A DNA stretch of 64,000 nucleotides from an uncultured Bacteroidales bacterium. GTDB taxonomy: Bacteria > Bacteroidota > Bacteroidia > Bacteroidales > Bacteroidaceae. This document shows, one piece after another, positions 35,871-46,315 of the stretch; position 1 is the first letter of the stretch; each line of letters starts with the position of its first letter. Under the pieces are notes generated by a model. That model was not told the origin of the DNA, ran no database searches, and saw only the letters and a program-made list of their open reading frames with translations. The stretch lies in assembly GCA_902788315.1 (NCBI GenBank), contig CADAJS010000003.1, positions 235,587-299,586 on the forward strand, written 5' to 3'. A program made the position numbers and the translations under genes.

Positions 35871-38789
35871 TCAGTAGCCGAAGACTTCGTCGAGCGTGAC
35901 GCGACGGATGGGGGCCACCTGCTCGAGCGACTTCATGTCGAGTTCCTTCTCGTCGCCCAGGATGATGTAGCGGCCAGTCTTGCCGGCCATCTGAGCCTTC
36001 TCGAAGGCTACGATGTCAGCAAGCGTTACTTTCTGCACGTCCTCGTAGATTTTCTTGTTCGGGTCGAAGTCGTATCCCTTGCGCTCGGCACTCAGGTAAG
36101 CGCTGATGACACCGAACTTGGTGGTGCGCTGGCTGGCCATCTGCTTCGTGACAGCGTCCTTGGCAATGGCGAAGGCCTTCTCGCTCTGCGGGATGCTGTC
36201 CGTAATCTGGCGGAACTGGCGCACGCAGTCCATCATCTTGTCGTTCTGCGTGATGATGTGGGTGAAGAACGACTCGGTCTCGCCCTTGCGCGAGGGAGTG
36301 ACATAATAGCTGGCAGCATTGTAGGCCAGACCACGTGCCTCGCGCAACTCCTGGAAGACGATGCCGTTCATGCCACCGCCGAAGTACTCGTTGAAGAGCG
36401 TCACGGTGGCTGCCTCGTCCAGGCTGGTTTCGCGACCCTCGTTGTAGAACATGCGCATGTAGATGTTCTTGGCATCGAAGGGGGCGATGAGCACCTCGGG
36501 CGTGGACGTCAGCTGCTGGCGATAGGCCTCGCCCTCGGGAGCGTCCTTCAGCTCGGCAGGCACGGGATGCAGTTTCTCTACGGCCTGGGCGAGGGCGTCC
36601 TGGCTGAGCGGACCGTAATAGAGTACGCGGTGCTTGTAGGTGGGCAGGTTCTTCAGCAGGTCGAGCAGTTCCTGCGGATTGGTCTCGCGCAGCTGCTGCT
36701 CGCTCATCACGTCGCGCATGGGATTACGCTGCCCATAGACGCCATACTGATAGAGGGCGTTGAAGCACGTGCGCTGGTCCTGCTTGTTGTCCTGACGGTT
36801 CTTGAGCAGCAGCGAAACGTACTGGTCGTAGGCCTCGTAATCCACCTTGGCATCGGAGAGCAGCTTTTCGAGCAGCGTCAGTGCCGGCTCCATGTTCTCG
36901 CCCAGGCCGGTGAGCGTGATGCTGATGTCATCGGAGCCCACCTGCACGAAGTACGAGCAGGCCAGCTTGTAGAACTCCTGCTTCACCTGGGCAGCCGAGA
37001 GCTCGGAGGTGCCCAGATAGTCAAGATAGTCCGAAGCAATGTCGTAGCGATTGTCATCCTCGTGGCCGAAGGGGTAACGGAAAACGATGGTGAAGAGTTC
37101 GTTCTCGGTGTTCTGCTTGTAGATGACGGGCAGATTGTCCCCGATGGAGAAGAAGGAGAGATCCTTCTGGAAGTCCAGGAACTGAGGCTGGATGGGCTCC
37201 ACCACGGTTTCCTGCACCGACTTCACAAAGTCGCTCACCTGGTCGCGGTTGGTGGGGATGGGCGTGATGGCGGGCTTGTCGATCTTCTTCTGTGTCTCAT
37301 CGACTCCCTGACGCTTATAGACGGTGACATATCCGTCGGTAAAGAAGCGGTTGGCAAAGGCCACCACCTCGTCCTTCGTGATGGTGGAGAGGCGGTCGAG
37401 CGACTTCACCGACTGTTCCCACTCGACACCGTTGATGAAGGCATCGAGCATGCGGCTCACGCGGGCACGGTTGCTGTCCAGTGCGCGCAGCTCGCTGAGC
37501 TTGTGGTTGTTGATGGTGGAGACAAGGAGGTCTTCCGAGAAGTCGCCCTTCTTCAGCTTGTCAATCTCGCCCAGCAAGAGGTCTTTCACCTCCTCGAGCG
37601 TCTGTCCTTCCTTGGGCACTCCCACCAGGAGGAAGAAGCCATAGTCCTGCATGCTCTCCACCTCGCTGCCGGCCGACATCAGCTTCATCTGCTGGTTCAG
37701 GTCGAGGTCGAGCAGTCCGGCCTTGCCATTCGAGAGGATGGCATCCATCAGCACCAGGGTATCGTTCTGCAGCGAGGAGGCCTTCTCGGAGCGCCAGCCC
37801 ATCCATACGTTCTCAGCCTCGAGGCCAATGACGGTGGTGTCCTGCGGCGTGGTGAAAGGCTTCAGGGCGGGGAACTCGGGCTGCGATACATCGTCGCCGG
37901 GCTGCCACTCGCCAAAGTACTTCTCGATGATGGCCAGCGTGGGTTCGGGGTCGAAGTCGCCTGCCATGCAGATGGCCACATTGTTGGGCACGTACCACTT
38001 CTGGAAGTAGTTCTTGATGTTCACGATGGAGGGGTTCTTCAGATGCTCCTGCGTACCGATGGTAGTCTGTGTGCCGTAGGGATGCTCGGGGAACATCTTG
38101 GCCAGCAGGGCATAGTACTCCTTCTGCATGTCGCTGGTCAGGCCGATGTTGTACTCCTCATAGACAGCCTCCAGCTCGGTGTGGAAGCCACGGATGACCA
38201 TGTGCTGGAAGCGGTCGGCCTGTATCTTGGCCCAGTTTTCAATCTCGTTTGAGGGAATATCCTCGGTGTAACAGGTCACGTCGTTCGAGGTGAAGGCATT
38301 GGTGCCCTCGGCACCGATGGCAGCCATCAGCTTATCATACTCGTTAGGAATGAAATACTGGGCAGCCAACTGCGAGACGCTGTCAATCTCATGATACTTC
38401 TGGCGGCGCTGCTCGGGGTCGGTGATGGTGCGATACTCCTCGTAGCGCTGCTCAATCTCGTCGAGCAAGGGGGCCTCAGCCTCGGGATTGTTGGTACCGA
38501 ACTGCTGGGTGCCCTTGAACATCAAGTGCTCCAGATAGTGGGCCAGGCCGGTGGTCTCGGCCGGGTCGTTCTTCGAACCGGTGCGCACAGCGATATAGGT
38601 CTGGATGCGCGGTTTCTCGCGGTTCACCGAGAAATAGACCTTCAGGCCGTTCTTCAGGGTGTAGATGCGGGTCTGCATGGGATCGCCCTTGACGGTTTCA
38701 TAGTCCTGCTGCCCCTTCTTCATGTAGAGGAAAGCGGCCACGGCGGCTGCTGCAATGAGCAGTACGACGCAAAAGATTCTTTTCTTCAT
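35871..38789 (-). CDS. M16 family (insulinase-like) zinc peptidase, two-repeat form
   Basis: The 972-residue product has an N-terminal membrane anchor or signal (5-23) and two M16 halves. The first half has the inverted zinc motif HYLEH (H84, E87, H88) with the distal glutamate in HTELEAVYEEYN near 205. The second half lacks a zinc motif, as usual for the inactive half. The family degrades peptides within a closed chamber; here it should act in the periplasm or at the membrane. It lies 52 bases after alaS and is likely in the same transcript. Confidence 0.93.
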   Translation of the reverse strand: MKKRIFCVVLLIAAAAVAAFLYMKKGQQDYETVKGDPMQTRIYTLKNGLKVYFSVNREKPRIQTYIAVRTGSKNDPAETTGLAHYLEHLMFKGTQQFGTNNPEAEAPLLDEIEQRYEEYRTITDPEQRRQKYHEIDSVSQLAAQYFIPNEYDKLMAAIGAEGTNAFTSNDVTCYTEDIPSNEIENWAKIQADRFQHMVIRGFHTELEAVYEEYNIGLTSDMQKEYYALLAKMFPEHPYGTQTTIGTQEHLKNPSIVNIKNYFQKWYVPNNVAICMAGDFDPEPTLAIIEKYFGEWQPGDDVSQPEFPALKPFTTPQDTTVIGLEAENVWMGWRSEKASSLQNDTLVLMDAILSNGKAGLLDLDLNQQMKLMSAGSEVESMQDYGFFLLVGVPKEGQTLEEVKDLLLGEIDKLKKGDFSEDLLVSTINNHKLSELRALDSNRARVSRMLDAFINGVEWEQSVKSLDRLSTITKDEVVAFANRFFTDGYVTVYKRQGVDETQKKIDKPAITPIPTNRDQVSDFVKSVQETVVEPIQPQFLDFQKDLSFFSIGDNLPVIYKQNTENELFTIVFRYPFGHEDDNRYDIASDYLDYLGTSELSAAQVKQEFYKLACSYFVQVGSDDISITLTGLGENMEPALTLLEKLLSDAKVDYEAYDQYVSLLLKNRQDNKQDQRTCFNALYQYGVYGQRNPMRDVMSEQQLRETNPQELLDLLKNLPTYKHRVLYYGPLSQDALAQAVEKLHPVPAELKDAPEGEAYRQQLTSTPEVLIAPFDAKNIYMRMFYNEGRETSLDEAATVTLFNEYFGGGMNGIVFQELREARGLAYNAASYYVTPSRKGETESFFTHIITQNDKMMDCVRQFRQITDSIPQSEKAFAIAKDAVTKQMASQRTTKFGVISAYLSAERKGYDFDPNKKIYEDVQKVTLADIVAFEKAQMAGKTGRYIILGDEKELDMKSLEQVAPIRRVTLDEVFGY

Positions 38790-38841
38790 TTCACTTTATT
38801 CATAAATACATTACATGTCTCCGATATCACTCTATATATTG

Positions 38842-41457
38842 TCATTCGGTGGCCAGTTCTATGACGCGCTCCACAGCGTCCTTCAGCCCGTCGGGGTTCT
38901 TGCCGCCGGCCGTAGCAAAATGGGCCTGACCGCCGCCACCTCCCTGGATGAGACGGGCAGCCTCGCGCACGACCTGTCCGGCATTGTGCCCCTCGGCTAC
39001 CAAATCGTCAGAGAAGGCCACGGTGAGCGAGGGTTTGCCGTCGGCAACACCGCCGATGACCACCAGCAGACGCTCGGGGAACTGGGCACGCAGCTGGAAG
39101 GCGAGGTCCTTGGCGTGCTGGGCACTTACGGGAGCCAGGCCGCTGACAACCTGGATGCCGTTCAGCTGGCGGGCGTTCTCGATCATAATCTTCTTGAACT
39201 GCTGAGCCTGCTGGGCGTGGAACTCGTCCACCTGACGGTGCAGGTCAGCATTGTCCTCGATAGCCTTCTTGACTGTGCTGATGAGGTCGGGAGCATTATT
39301 GAAGAGAGTTTTCAGGTCCGCCAGCATATCCTGCATGTGGTCCATCATCTCCTCCACCTTGCGTCCGGTGATGGCTTCGATGCGACGCACGCCGGCAGCA
39401 ATACTGCTCTCGCTAATGATGCGCACCATGCCCAGACGTCCCGTGGAGCCTGCATGGCAACCGCCACAGAACTCGACACTATTGCCGAACTTCACCACAC
39501 GCACCTTGTCGCCATACTTCTCGCCGAAGAGGGCGATGGCACCCAGCTTACGGGCCTCCTCGATAGGCAGGTCGCGATACTCCTGCAAGGGCAGGTCCTC
39601 GCGGATGCGCTCGTTCACGATGTGCTCCACCTGGCGCAGCTGCTCGGGCGTCACCTTCTCGAAGTGGGAGAAGTCGAAGCGAAGGCCTTCGGCCGTCACA
39701 AGCGAACCCTTCTGCTCCACATGGTTGCCCAGCACCTCGCGCAGGGCCTCATCAAGCAGGTGGGTACAGGTATGGTTGGCCTCGATGGCACGACGTTTGT
39801 CCACATCGACACAGGCCATAAACTCAGCCTCGGGATCGGCCGGAATGTGGTCCACGATGTGTACGGCCACGCCTGCTTCCTTCTTGGTGTCCAGCACGTG
39901 GATGGTCTCCTCGCCGTTGATGAGGTCTCCCTGGTCGCCTATCTCGCCACCCATCTCGCCGTAGAAGGGGGTCTCGTCCAGAATCACTTCATAGACCACG
40001 CCCTTCTTCTGCTTCACCTCGCGGTATTTCAGTATATGGCAGGTGTACTCCGTATAGTCATAACCCACGAAGCGGCTCTCGCCCTCGCGCAGGATGTGCC
40101 AGTCGCCCATCTCCTTCTGTGCTGCATTGCGGGCGCGGGCCTTCTGTTTCTCCATCTCGGTCTGGAAGCCAGCCTCGTCCACCGTCATGCCATTCTCGCG
40201 GCAGATGAGTTCTGTGAGGTCGAGCGGGAAGCCAAAGGTGTCGAAGAGCGTGAAAGCCTCGGTGCCGGCAATCTGAGTTTTGCCCGCACGCTTTGTTTCC
40301 TCCATCACGCCGTTGAGCAGGCGGATGCCCGTCTCCAGCGTGCGCAGGAAACTGTCCTCCTCTTCCTTCATCACCTTCATAATAAGTTCCTTCTGGGCCG
40401 CAAGCTCGGGGAATGCCTGTCCCATCTCCTGTACGAGTGTGGGCACCAGGGTGTAGATGAACGCCTGCTTCTGTCCCAGGAAGGTATAACCGTAGCGCAC
40501 GGCACGGCGCAGGATGCGTCGGATGACATAGCCCGCCTTGGCGTTGCTGGGCAGCTGACCGTCAGCGATACTGAAGGCAATGGCCCGCAGATGGTCCACG
40601 ATAACGCGGATGGCGATGTCGGTCTGCTCCGATTCGCCATACGTAACGCCAGCCTTGGCAGCCATCACCTTGATGAGCGGCTGGAAGACGTCAGTGTCAT
40701 AGTTGCTGGTCTTGCCCTGCAGCGTGCGCACCAGGCGTTCGAAGCCCATGCCGGTATCAATCACACGGGCGGGCAGCGGCTCCAGCGAGTGGTCGGCCTT
40801 ACGGTTATATTGCATGAACACGAGGTTCCAGATTTCGATTACCTGCGGGTGGTCCTTGTTCACCATCTGCGCACCAGGCACCTTGGCCTTCTCCTCGTCG
40901 CTGCGGCTGTCGATATGCACCTCGGAACAGGGGCCACAGGGCCCCGTGTCGCCCATCTCCCAGAAGTTGTCATGCTTGTTACCATTGATAATATGGTCCT
41001 TGGGCAGATACTGTTCCCAGATGGCCGCAGCCTCGTTGTCGCGCTCCAGTCCCTCCTCGGGCGAGCCCTCGAAGACGGTGGCATAAAGGTCCTTGGGATC
41101 CAGTTTCAGGACGTCCACCAGATACTCCCAAGCCCACGAGATGGCTTCCTTCTTAAAATAATCGCCGAACGACCAGTTGCCCAGCATCTCGAACATCGTG
41201 TGGTGATACGTGTCGTGTCCCACCTCCTCCAGGTCGTTATGCTTTCCACTCACGCGCAGACACTTCTGCGTGTCGGCCTGTCTCCGGCTTTTAGGCGTGG
41301 CATTACCCAGAATAATGTCCTTGAACTGATTCATGCCGGCGTTGGTGAACATCAACGTCGGGTCGTCCTTGATAACCATCGGAGCCGACGGTACGATCAA
41401 GTGTCCCTTTGACTCGAAAAACTTCTTGAACGAGTCGCGAATTTCATTTGCTGTCAT
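38842..41457 (-). CDS. alaS: Alanyl-tRNA synthetase
   Basis: The 871-residue enzyme has the full length of bacterial AlaRS. The class II catalytic core opens with [20 protein letters not shown] and contains [10 protein letters not shown]. The editing domain has zinc ligands in [11 protein letters not shown] and [10 protein letters not shown], followed by the C-terminal DHHA1 domain, which ends in a Gly-rich [14 protein letters not shown] block. It charges tRNA-Ala and clears mischarged Ser and Gly. The promoter is at 41583-41614, overlapping that of the divergent MerR gene. Confidence 0.98.
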   Translation of the reverse strand: MTANEIRDSFKKFFESKGHLIVPSAPMVIKDDPTLMFTNAGMNQFKDIILGNATPKSRRQADTQKCLRVSGKHNDLEEVGHDTYHHTMFEMLGNWSFGDYFKKEAISWAWEYLVDVLKLDPKDLYATVFEGSPEEGLERDNEAAAIWEQYLPKDHIINGNKHDNFWEMGDTGPCGPCSEVHIDSRSDEEKAKVPGAQMVNKDHPQVIEIWNLVFMQYNRKADHSLEPLPARVIDTGMGFERLVRTLQGKTSNYDTDVFQPLIKVMAAKAGVTYGESEQTDIAIRVIVDHLRAIAFSIADGQLPSNAKAGYVIRRILRRAVRYGYTFLGQKQAFIYTLVPTLVQEMGQAFPELAAQKELIMKVMKEEEDSFLRTLETGIRLLNGVMEETKRAGKTQIAGTEAFTLFDTFGFPLDLTELICRENGMTVDEAGFQTEMEKQKARARNAAQKEMGDWHILREGESRFVGYDYTEYTCHILKYREVKQKKGVVYEVILDETPFYGEMGGEIGDQGDLINGEETIHVLDTKKEAGVAVHIVDHIPADPEAEFMACVDVDKRRAIEANHTCTHLLDEALREVLGNHVEQKGSLVTAEGLRFDFSHFEKVTPEQLRQVEHIVNERIREDLPLQEYRDLPIEEARKLGAIALFGEKYGDKVRVVKFGNSVEFCGGCHAGSTGRLGMVRIISESSIAAGVRRIEAITGRKVEEMMDHMQDMLADLKTLFNNAPDLISTVKKAIEDNADLHRQVDEFHAQQAQQFKKIMIENARQLNGIQVVSGLAPVSAQHAKDLAFQLRAQFPERLLVVIGGVADGKPSLTVAFSDDLVAEGHNAGQVVREAARLIQGGGGGQAHFATAGGKNPDGLKDAVERVIELATE

Positions 41458-41582
41458 TGTTGGTATATACTTATATATTTACTTACGGATGTACGGAATC
41501 ATCCCCTCTCCCACTCCCTCCGAAGGGGGGTGAGGGGGCGCGAATCTCGGACCTCTAATCCAATTTACCTCGAAAATTGTTG

Positions 41583-41614
41583 CAAAGATAATTTGTTTTG
41601 CGTACTTTTGCAAA
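41583..41614. promoter_or_regulatory. Overlapping divergent promoters of alaS and the MerR gene
   Basis: For alaS the minus strand has TTTG (41614-41611), a 20-bp spacer and TATCTTTG (41590-41583). For the MerR gene the plus strand has TTG at 41580-41582 and TACTTTTG at 41603-41610. The two promoters occupy the same 35 bases, so one polymerase would exclude the other. Confidence 0.7.
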
Positions 41615-41650
41615 GAATTTGCGCACGAATGGAGCTTAATCCCGAGAAAT

Positions 41651-41998
41651 ATGACACTTAATACGAATAAAAGCCTCAAGAAGTACTACTCGATAAGCGA
41701 GGTTGCTGCCCAATTTGGAGTGGCCGAGTCTGTGTTGCGTTATTGGGAAAAGGAGTTTCCTCAGATTATCGCTCCGCGTAAGAGTGGGCGCAACGTCCGT
41801 CAGTATAGCAAGGAGGACATCGAGCAGGTCCGTCTCGTATATAATCTGCTTAAGGTGCGTGGCATGAAGATTGCCGCGGCACGCGAGGCCCTGACCAAGA
41901 ACCGTCAGGGAGCGTCCTCGATGTCCGAGATGCTCGACCGCCTGAAGGCTGTCCGCGACGAGCTGGTGAGCATCCGCAGAGAGCTGAACAATCTGTAA
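41651..41998 (+). CDS. MerR family transcriptional regulator
   Basis: The 115-residue product has the MerR winged helix-turn-helix (YYSISEVAAQFGVAESVLRY, then WEKEFPQI and RQYSKEDIEQVRLV) and a short helical tail (about 85-115) that could dimerise. It lacks an effector domain or metal-binding cysteines, so it belongs to the short MerR proteins common in Bacteroidota. Targets unknown. Because its promoter overlaps that of alaS, its own expression and alaS may be coupled. A strong hairpin follows. Confidence 0.92.
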   Translation: MTLNTNKSLKKYYSISEVAAQFGVAESVLRYWEKEFPQIIAPRKSGRNVRQYSKEDIEQVRLVYNLLKVRGMKIAAAREALTKNRQGASSMSEMLDRLKAVRDELVSIRRELNNL

Positions 41999-42010
41999 GC
42001 CATAGGACAC

Positions 42011-42057
42011 ATACGCAGGACGCCCGACACACATACATGTCGGGCGTCCTGCGTATC
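42011..42057. terminator. 19-bp perfect hairpin between convergent MerR and GH38 genes
   Basis: ATACGCAGGACGCCCGACA pairs with TGTCGGGCGTCCTGCGTAT around nine bases. There is no long T-run on either side, but the position between two convergent gene ends fits a bidirectional terminator. Confidence 0.75.
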
Positions 42058-42073
42058 TATATCAGTGCAGAGA

Positions 42074-45000
42074 CTACTTCACCCTTACCTTACGCCCCGC
42101 CACCACATAGATGCCCCGAGGCAATACAGGCATGCAAACCACGCCTGCCCTCACCACGGCCATGCCCATGCGACACCCATCGACACCATAGACGGGACAA
42201 GGGCCGTCTGAGAGTGTGGAACGGAGGAGGGTGACGTCTGTCTCGCCGGGAGAGGGGTTGCCATAGAGATTGAACTGATAGATGCGTGCGGCTCCACCTC
42301 CGTTCTGCTCAGCCTCGTCCACCTGCAGGCGGAAACGCTTGGAACGCACGGAGGTCAACGGGCGGAGCAGATGATTCTCTGTGTTCTCCGTCACGAGGTC
42401 GGCATCCACCCACTTCGAGATTGCAGCATCCAGATACTGCAGACGCAGCGCACGCGGCACATAGCTGCGGCTCTCTATGCCTCCGCCAAGCACTTCCCAC
42501 TGGCAGGCCTCCACCTCGTCGGCAAAGGTGTATTGCAGCCATTTCGTCGAGCTCTTGTTGTCACACCACTTAGTGTACGACTGTCCGTCGGCAGCCATCC
42601 TGGGTGCCTCGGCATTGTGCGTGTAGGCAGATGCCGACACGGAGGCAGGCACGAGCCACTGTCCGCAGGTGGAGACATCGGAGGGCACCTCTCGCGCCGC
42701 AGGGAATATTGCATCCAGCGAGGAGAGGGCTACGAATCCCACAGCAGCATTGTCTGCAGTGAACAGCCCCCCCGATTCATCGACGGAAAGCCAGCGTCGG
42801 CGTCCGTCGCACGACTCCAGTGTGGCAGCCACCACATAAACATTCGTCTGCGAGGGCAGGCTGAAGGTGGTGGCATCACGAGGAAGGGCTACCGTGTAGT
42901 GCCGCAAGTACATATATTTATAGGCGATGTCCTTCCGGCCACTCGGCTCGTGGCTATGCGTAGCCGTAAAAGCCACACGCTCGGGACGGAAAGCAGATAC
43001 AGAGAACCAGGTGCCCAGCTCGGCCACTTGCCCCATGACATGCCCCACTCGAAGCGTGCGTGTCTCATCGCCGGACGTTATCGTCAACTCGCTCCCGCCA
43101 GGTTGCAGGCTAAAGGCCAGAAGATGGAGCAGGCGGACCGAGTCGGCATTCGCGGACGATTCACTATCAGATGCATCGCTGCCCGCATCGGCATCCAGCC
43201 GGGGGAGGTCCACCTCCTGTCCGCGACAGATCAGGGCATTCCTCTTGCCTGCCTCACGCGGCCCGATGAGGAAGGGAACACCATCGTGATGCAGAGTGTC
43301 GGGCAACAGTTCGCCCGGGAACAGGTAGCTCAGCGTACTGGCTGCCCCATCGGCACGATTGGCGTCGAGACTCATCACATCGGCATTATAGCTGAGCGTC
43401 ACGGGAGCATAAGCCTCAGTGGCTGCGGACACTGACGTCTCACGGGAATTCGGAGTAGCCAGACGCACGGCGAAAGTCTTGGGAGCAAACGAGCCAATGG
43501 AGAACGAGAAACGGCGCCCATCGACAGCCACTGTGCCTGTAGGTTCCTCGATACCATTCGTCTCCCACGCCTCCAGGATATCGGCAGGGAAAGTCACCGT
43601 GACGCTCTCCTGAGTATTTCCTGTCAACTCGTGGAATCGGATGATGGTCATATCGCTGTCCTCAGCCCGCTTCAATGCACGGACAGCCACCGCAGGATTG
43701 TCCACGGATACGAAGCTGAACTCGCGGTCCAGCTCGCCATCATGCTTCCCGGACACATAGGCCATCAGGGGCTGATTCAGCCGGTCGCTCTGCCACTGTG
43801 TAGCCTCGCCCACCGCTCCTTCATGGCCGAAGATGGCGAAACGAAAGCGGTTCAGGCCCAGATCCTGGAAGCCCTGGTAGGTATAATTGTCGCCCACGGT
43901 GGGCGTATAGACAAGCGTCATGCGCAACCGGGTGGCAGAGGGTTTGTCCCAACCATACTTACAATCGTTCAGTATCGAGACACCATACCTGCCGGTCGAA
44001 GCGGTCTGGTCTGCCCATTGATGAGCAGCATACTCGTAATACGACTCTGTGCTCAGTCCACGGCTTATGAACCCGAGCGAGTTGTCATACGTAGCGTTGC
44101 GGTTCATGGCACGCAGGTTGGCCTCCAGCTTCAGCAGATAGCCGCGGCTCTGCCAGTCCACCTCGTTCCACACCTCCACACGCTCGCTGCTGCCCGCGCC
44201 TGCCAGGCTGACATACTGCACAAAGGTGGAACCCAGACGTGTGCGCTCAATGCGAAATGCCTTACGCAACGGGCCATCCTCGGCCACCGAGATGTTCAGT
44301 GTGCCATCGGCATTGTTGACATAGACGCTGCTGCCCGAAACGGTGGCATACGGGATTTCCCATGCCGGCCACGACGTGGACTTGCAGGGCATGAGCGCCA
44401 GTCGCATACTGGAAGAAAGCAGCTCCTGGGACAGCGCCTTGTCATAAATGCTCTTGATGTCGCCCGTAGAGGAGTCGATCGTCACACGATAGCGCACATT
44501 TTCCATCGTATAGCCCGAGAGGGAAAGGTCTTCGGGAGCCGCTGTGCATGGAGCATTCTTCTCCAGATCATATACGGCATATCCCATGGAAGGCACACGG
44601 GCAGCGAAGATGAAGTGCTGGCGCCCCTCGCTGAAGCGGGTCAGCTGTGCCGCCACCTCCTCGCCGTTCGGGGCAGTCACACGTATGCCGGTCCACGGCT
44701 CACTGGCCGGCACCTCGGCCTCGACCACGTCTTCGCGCTCGATGCTCAGCGGGTTATATACGACCACGGGCATGTGCTCCGTACGGGTGTCCATCCGGCT
44801 GGCCACGGAAGCCACGGCATGCGTGGTCGTGTTCGTGAAATCGAGCAGGGAGAGCACCTCGTCATTGCGGCTGTAACCATAGGCACGGGGGATGCAGGTG
44901 CCGGGAAGGTCGTCGTGGAACTGGTGCCAGATGACGCGCTGCCAGGCTGCGGTGAGTGTTTCGTAGGGATAGCGGAAGCCACCCAGCCATGCGGCAGACA

Positions 45001-46054
45001 CCGAGGCACGCTCGGCAGCATCGCCTGTGAGCTCGTTGCGACGGTTCCAGTACTTCATCATCGTCTGGCTCGTGTAGCATCCCACGCCATGAGTGCGCAT
45101 AGGCAGTTCATGGTCCACCACCCTGTACTGCCCGCGGTCGTTCTCGCGCATATAGTCAAACATCTCGGTGGGCGAGACAATCTTCACCTGCACCTGACCA
45201 TCGGTAGTGGCCGACTCCTCCAGCTGGCGTACGTATTTCTCCTCCTGTGCCCCGCCGCGGTCGCCCGACTTGCCAGTATATCGGAAGGCAGCTCGCAGGC
45301 CGCAGGCCGTCTCATTGGCCCGAATGTCCGAGAGCATCGTATTGCTTTGCGCCAGATTCTCCTCGAAGTTGGCATCGTAAGCCCCCATCTTCAGCACACA
45401 GTAGATTTCGCTGCCATCCACTCCACGCCACTTCCCGAAGGCAGGTAGGCTACCATAGTCATAGGCCGAGCCCCAGCTGAGTTTCTGGCTGTGGAAGCCG
45501 GTAAACCCGCAGTGGGCAGCGATGGAGGGCAGGGCTGCCGAGAACCCGAAGCAGTCGGGCAACATGATGTCGGTGCCGCCTTTACGACCGAATTCGCGTT
45601 TATAGAAAGTCTGCCCGTAGAGCAGGTTGCGCAGGAGCGACTCGGCACTGGCAACCATTGTCTCATTGGCATCCCACGAACCGCCCGAGGGGTTCCATCG
45701 CCCCTCGGCCACGTATTGCTTTAGCTGTTCGTACTGGGCCGGATAGTATTCCTTCATCCACTGGTACTTGACGGCTCCCTCAAAGTTAAACCGATAGTGA
45801 GGATATGACTTCAGCAGGGCAAAGTTTCCGCTGAGTGTGGCGGGCAGATACTGTTCGATGGTGGTCTGCACGTCCCAGTTCCACTGCGTGTCCAGATGGG
45901 CATCAGTGATTACGAAAAGAGGATTTTCCGCCTCGCCCTGCTGGGATATGCGGTTGGCATCGGGCTTGGAGGCTGAGGGAATGGTCACCTCCTGTGCCAG
46001 ACAAGGAAGGCCGGCAAACAGCGCCGCGACAAGATGCGAGAAGAGATGCTTCAT
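42074..46054 (-). CDS. Glycoside hydrolase family 38 alpha-mannosidase
   Basis: The 1326-residue secreted enzyme has a signal peptide (1-20). The GH38 barrel shows zinc ligands H53 and D55 in TDAHLDTQWNWD and the nucleophile D167 in MLPDCFGFSAALPS. Middle and beta-sandwich domains follow, then a discoidin-like domain near the C-terminus (SASAYTHNAEAPRMAADG to RIYQFNLYG) that may bind sugar, and the tail RGIYVVAGRKVRVK. It should cleave alpha-mannosides from N-glycans or mannans outside the cell or in the periplasm. It has its own minus-strand promoter. Activity confident at family level. Confidence 0.93.
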   Translation of the reverse strand: MKHLFSHLVAALFAGLPCLAQEVTIPSASKPDANRISQQGEAENPLFVITDAHLDTQWNWDVQTTIEQYLPATLSGNFALLKSYPHYRFNFEGAVKYQWMKEYYPAQYEQLKQYVAEGRWNPSGGSWDANETMVASAESLLRNLLYGQTFYKREFGRKGGTDIMLPDCFGFSAALPSIAAHCGFTGFHSQKLSWGSAYDYGSLPAFGKWRGVDGSEIYCVLKMGAYDANFEENLAQSNTMLSDIRANETACGLRAAFRYTGKSGDRGGAQEEKYVRQLEESATTDGQVQVKIVSPTEMFDYMRENDRGQYRVVDHELPMRTHGVGCYTSQTMMKYWNRRNELTGDAAERASVSAAWLGGFRYPYETLTAAWQRVIWHQFHDDLPGTCIPRAYGYSRNDEVLSLLDFTNTTTHAVASVASRMDTRTEHMPVVVYNPLSIEREDVVEAEVPASEPWTGIRVTAPNGEEVAAQLTRFSEGRQHFIFAARVPSMGYAVYDLEKNAPCTAAPEDLSLSGYTMENVRYRVTIDSSTGDIKSIYDKALSQELLSSSMRLALMPCKSTSWPAWEIPYATVSGSSVYVNNADGTLNISVAEDGPLRKAFRIERTRLGSTFVQYVSLAGAGSSERVEVWNEVDWQSRGYLLKLEANLRAMNRNATYDNSLGFISRGLSTESYYEYAAHQWADQTASTGRYGVSILNDCKYGWDKPSATRLRMTLVYTPTVGDNYTYQGFQDLGLNRFRFAIFGHEGAVGEATQWQSDRLNQPLMAYVSGKHDGELDREFSFVSVDNPAVAVRALKRAEDSDMTIIRFHELTGNTQESVTVTFPADILEAWETNGIEEPTGTVAVDGRRFSFSIGSFAPKTFAVRLATPNSRETSVSAATEAYAPVTLSYNADVMSLDANRADGAASTLSYLFPGELLPDTLHHDGVPFLIGPREAGKRNALICRGQEVDLPRLDADAGSDASDSESSANADSVRLLHLLAFSLQPGGSELTITSGDETRTLRVGHVMGQVAELGTWFSVSAFRPERVAFTATHSHEPSGRKDIAYKYMYLRHYTVALPRDATTFSLPSQTNVYVVAATLESCDGRRRWLSVDESGGLFTADNAAVGFVALSSLDAIFPAAREVPSDVSTCGQWLVPASVSASAYTHNAEAPRMAADGQSYTKWCDNKSSTKWLQYTFADEVEACQWEVLGGGIESRSYVPRALRLQYLDAAISKWVDADLVTENTENHLLRPLTSVRSKRFRLQVDEAEQNGGGAARIYQFNLYGNPSPGETDVTLLRSTLSDGPCPVYGVDGCRMGMAVVRAGVVCMPVLPRGIYVVAGRKVRVK

Positions 46055-46121
46055 ATCGAAAAGGTTATCCTATATAGTACATGCCGGAAGCTGTGTCGAT
46101 GACGGCCAGCATTCCGGCATG

Positions 46122-46129
46122 CAAATGTA
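46122..46129 (-). promoter_or_regulatory. -7 box TACATTTG of the GH38 gene
   Basis: The minus strand reads TACATTTG, with an imperfect -33 (TTG at 46152-46150) about 20 bases upstream. The start codon lies 67 bases downstream. Confidence 0.55.
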
Positions 46130-46199
46130 CGAATATTTTGCGGTGCGTGCAAGCATAAAATGGAAAAAAAACGATAAGGCTCTGACGGCTCAGGAAAAT

Positions 46200-46278
46200 A
46201 CTTGCTGTAACCGCAGCCAGAACTACGTGTGGCGGGACGCCGAGCTACAGCAAGTTCCGCGTCACGCCACACGTAGTT
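46200..46278. repeat. Interleaved inverted repeats with pseudoknot topology
   Basis: Two stems interlock. ACTTGCTGTA (46200-46209) pairs perfectly with TACAGCAAGT (46246-46255). AACTACGTGTGGCGGGACGC (46221-46240) pairs with 46259-46278, 19 of 20 bases. It lies downstream of the GTPase gene and upstream of the GH38 promoter. Confidence 0.8.
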
Positions 46279-46315
46279 TCATACGATGTCCGGGCATACC
46301 CGCATGGACGGGGCA

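Noticed and set aside
35853..41412. Two long plus-strand open frames of 799 and 865 residues
   Set aside because: They mirror the M16 peptidase and alaS genes, which have certain family motifs on the minus strand.
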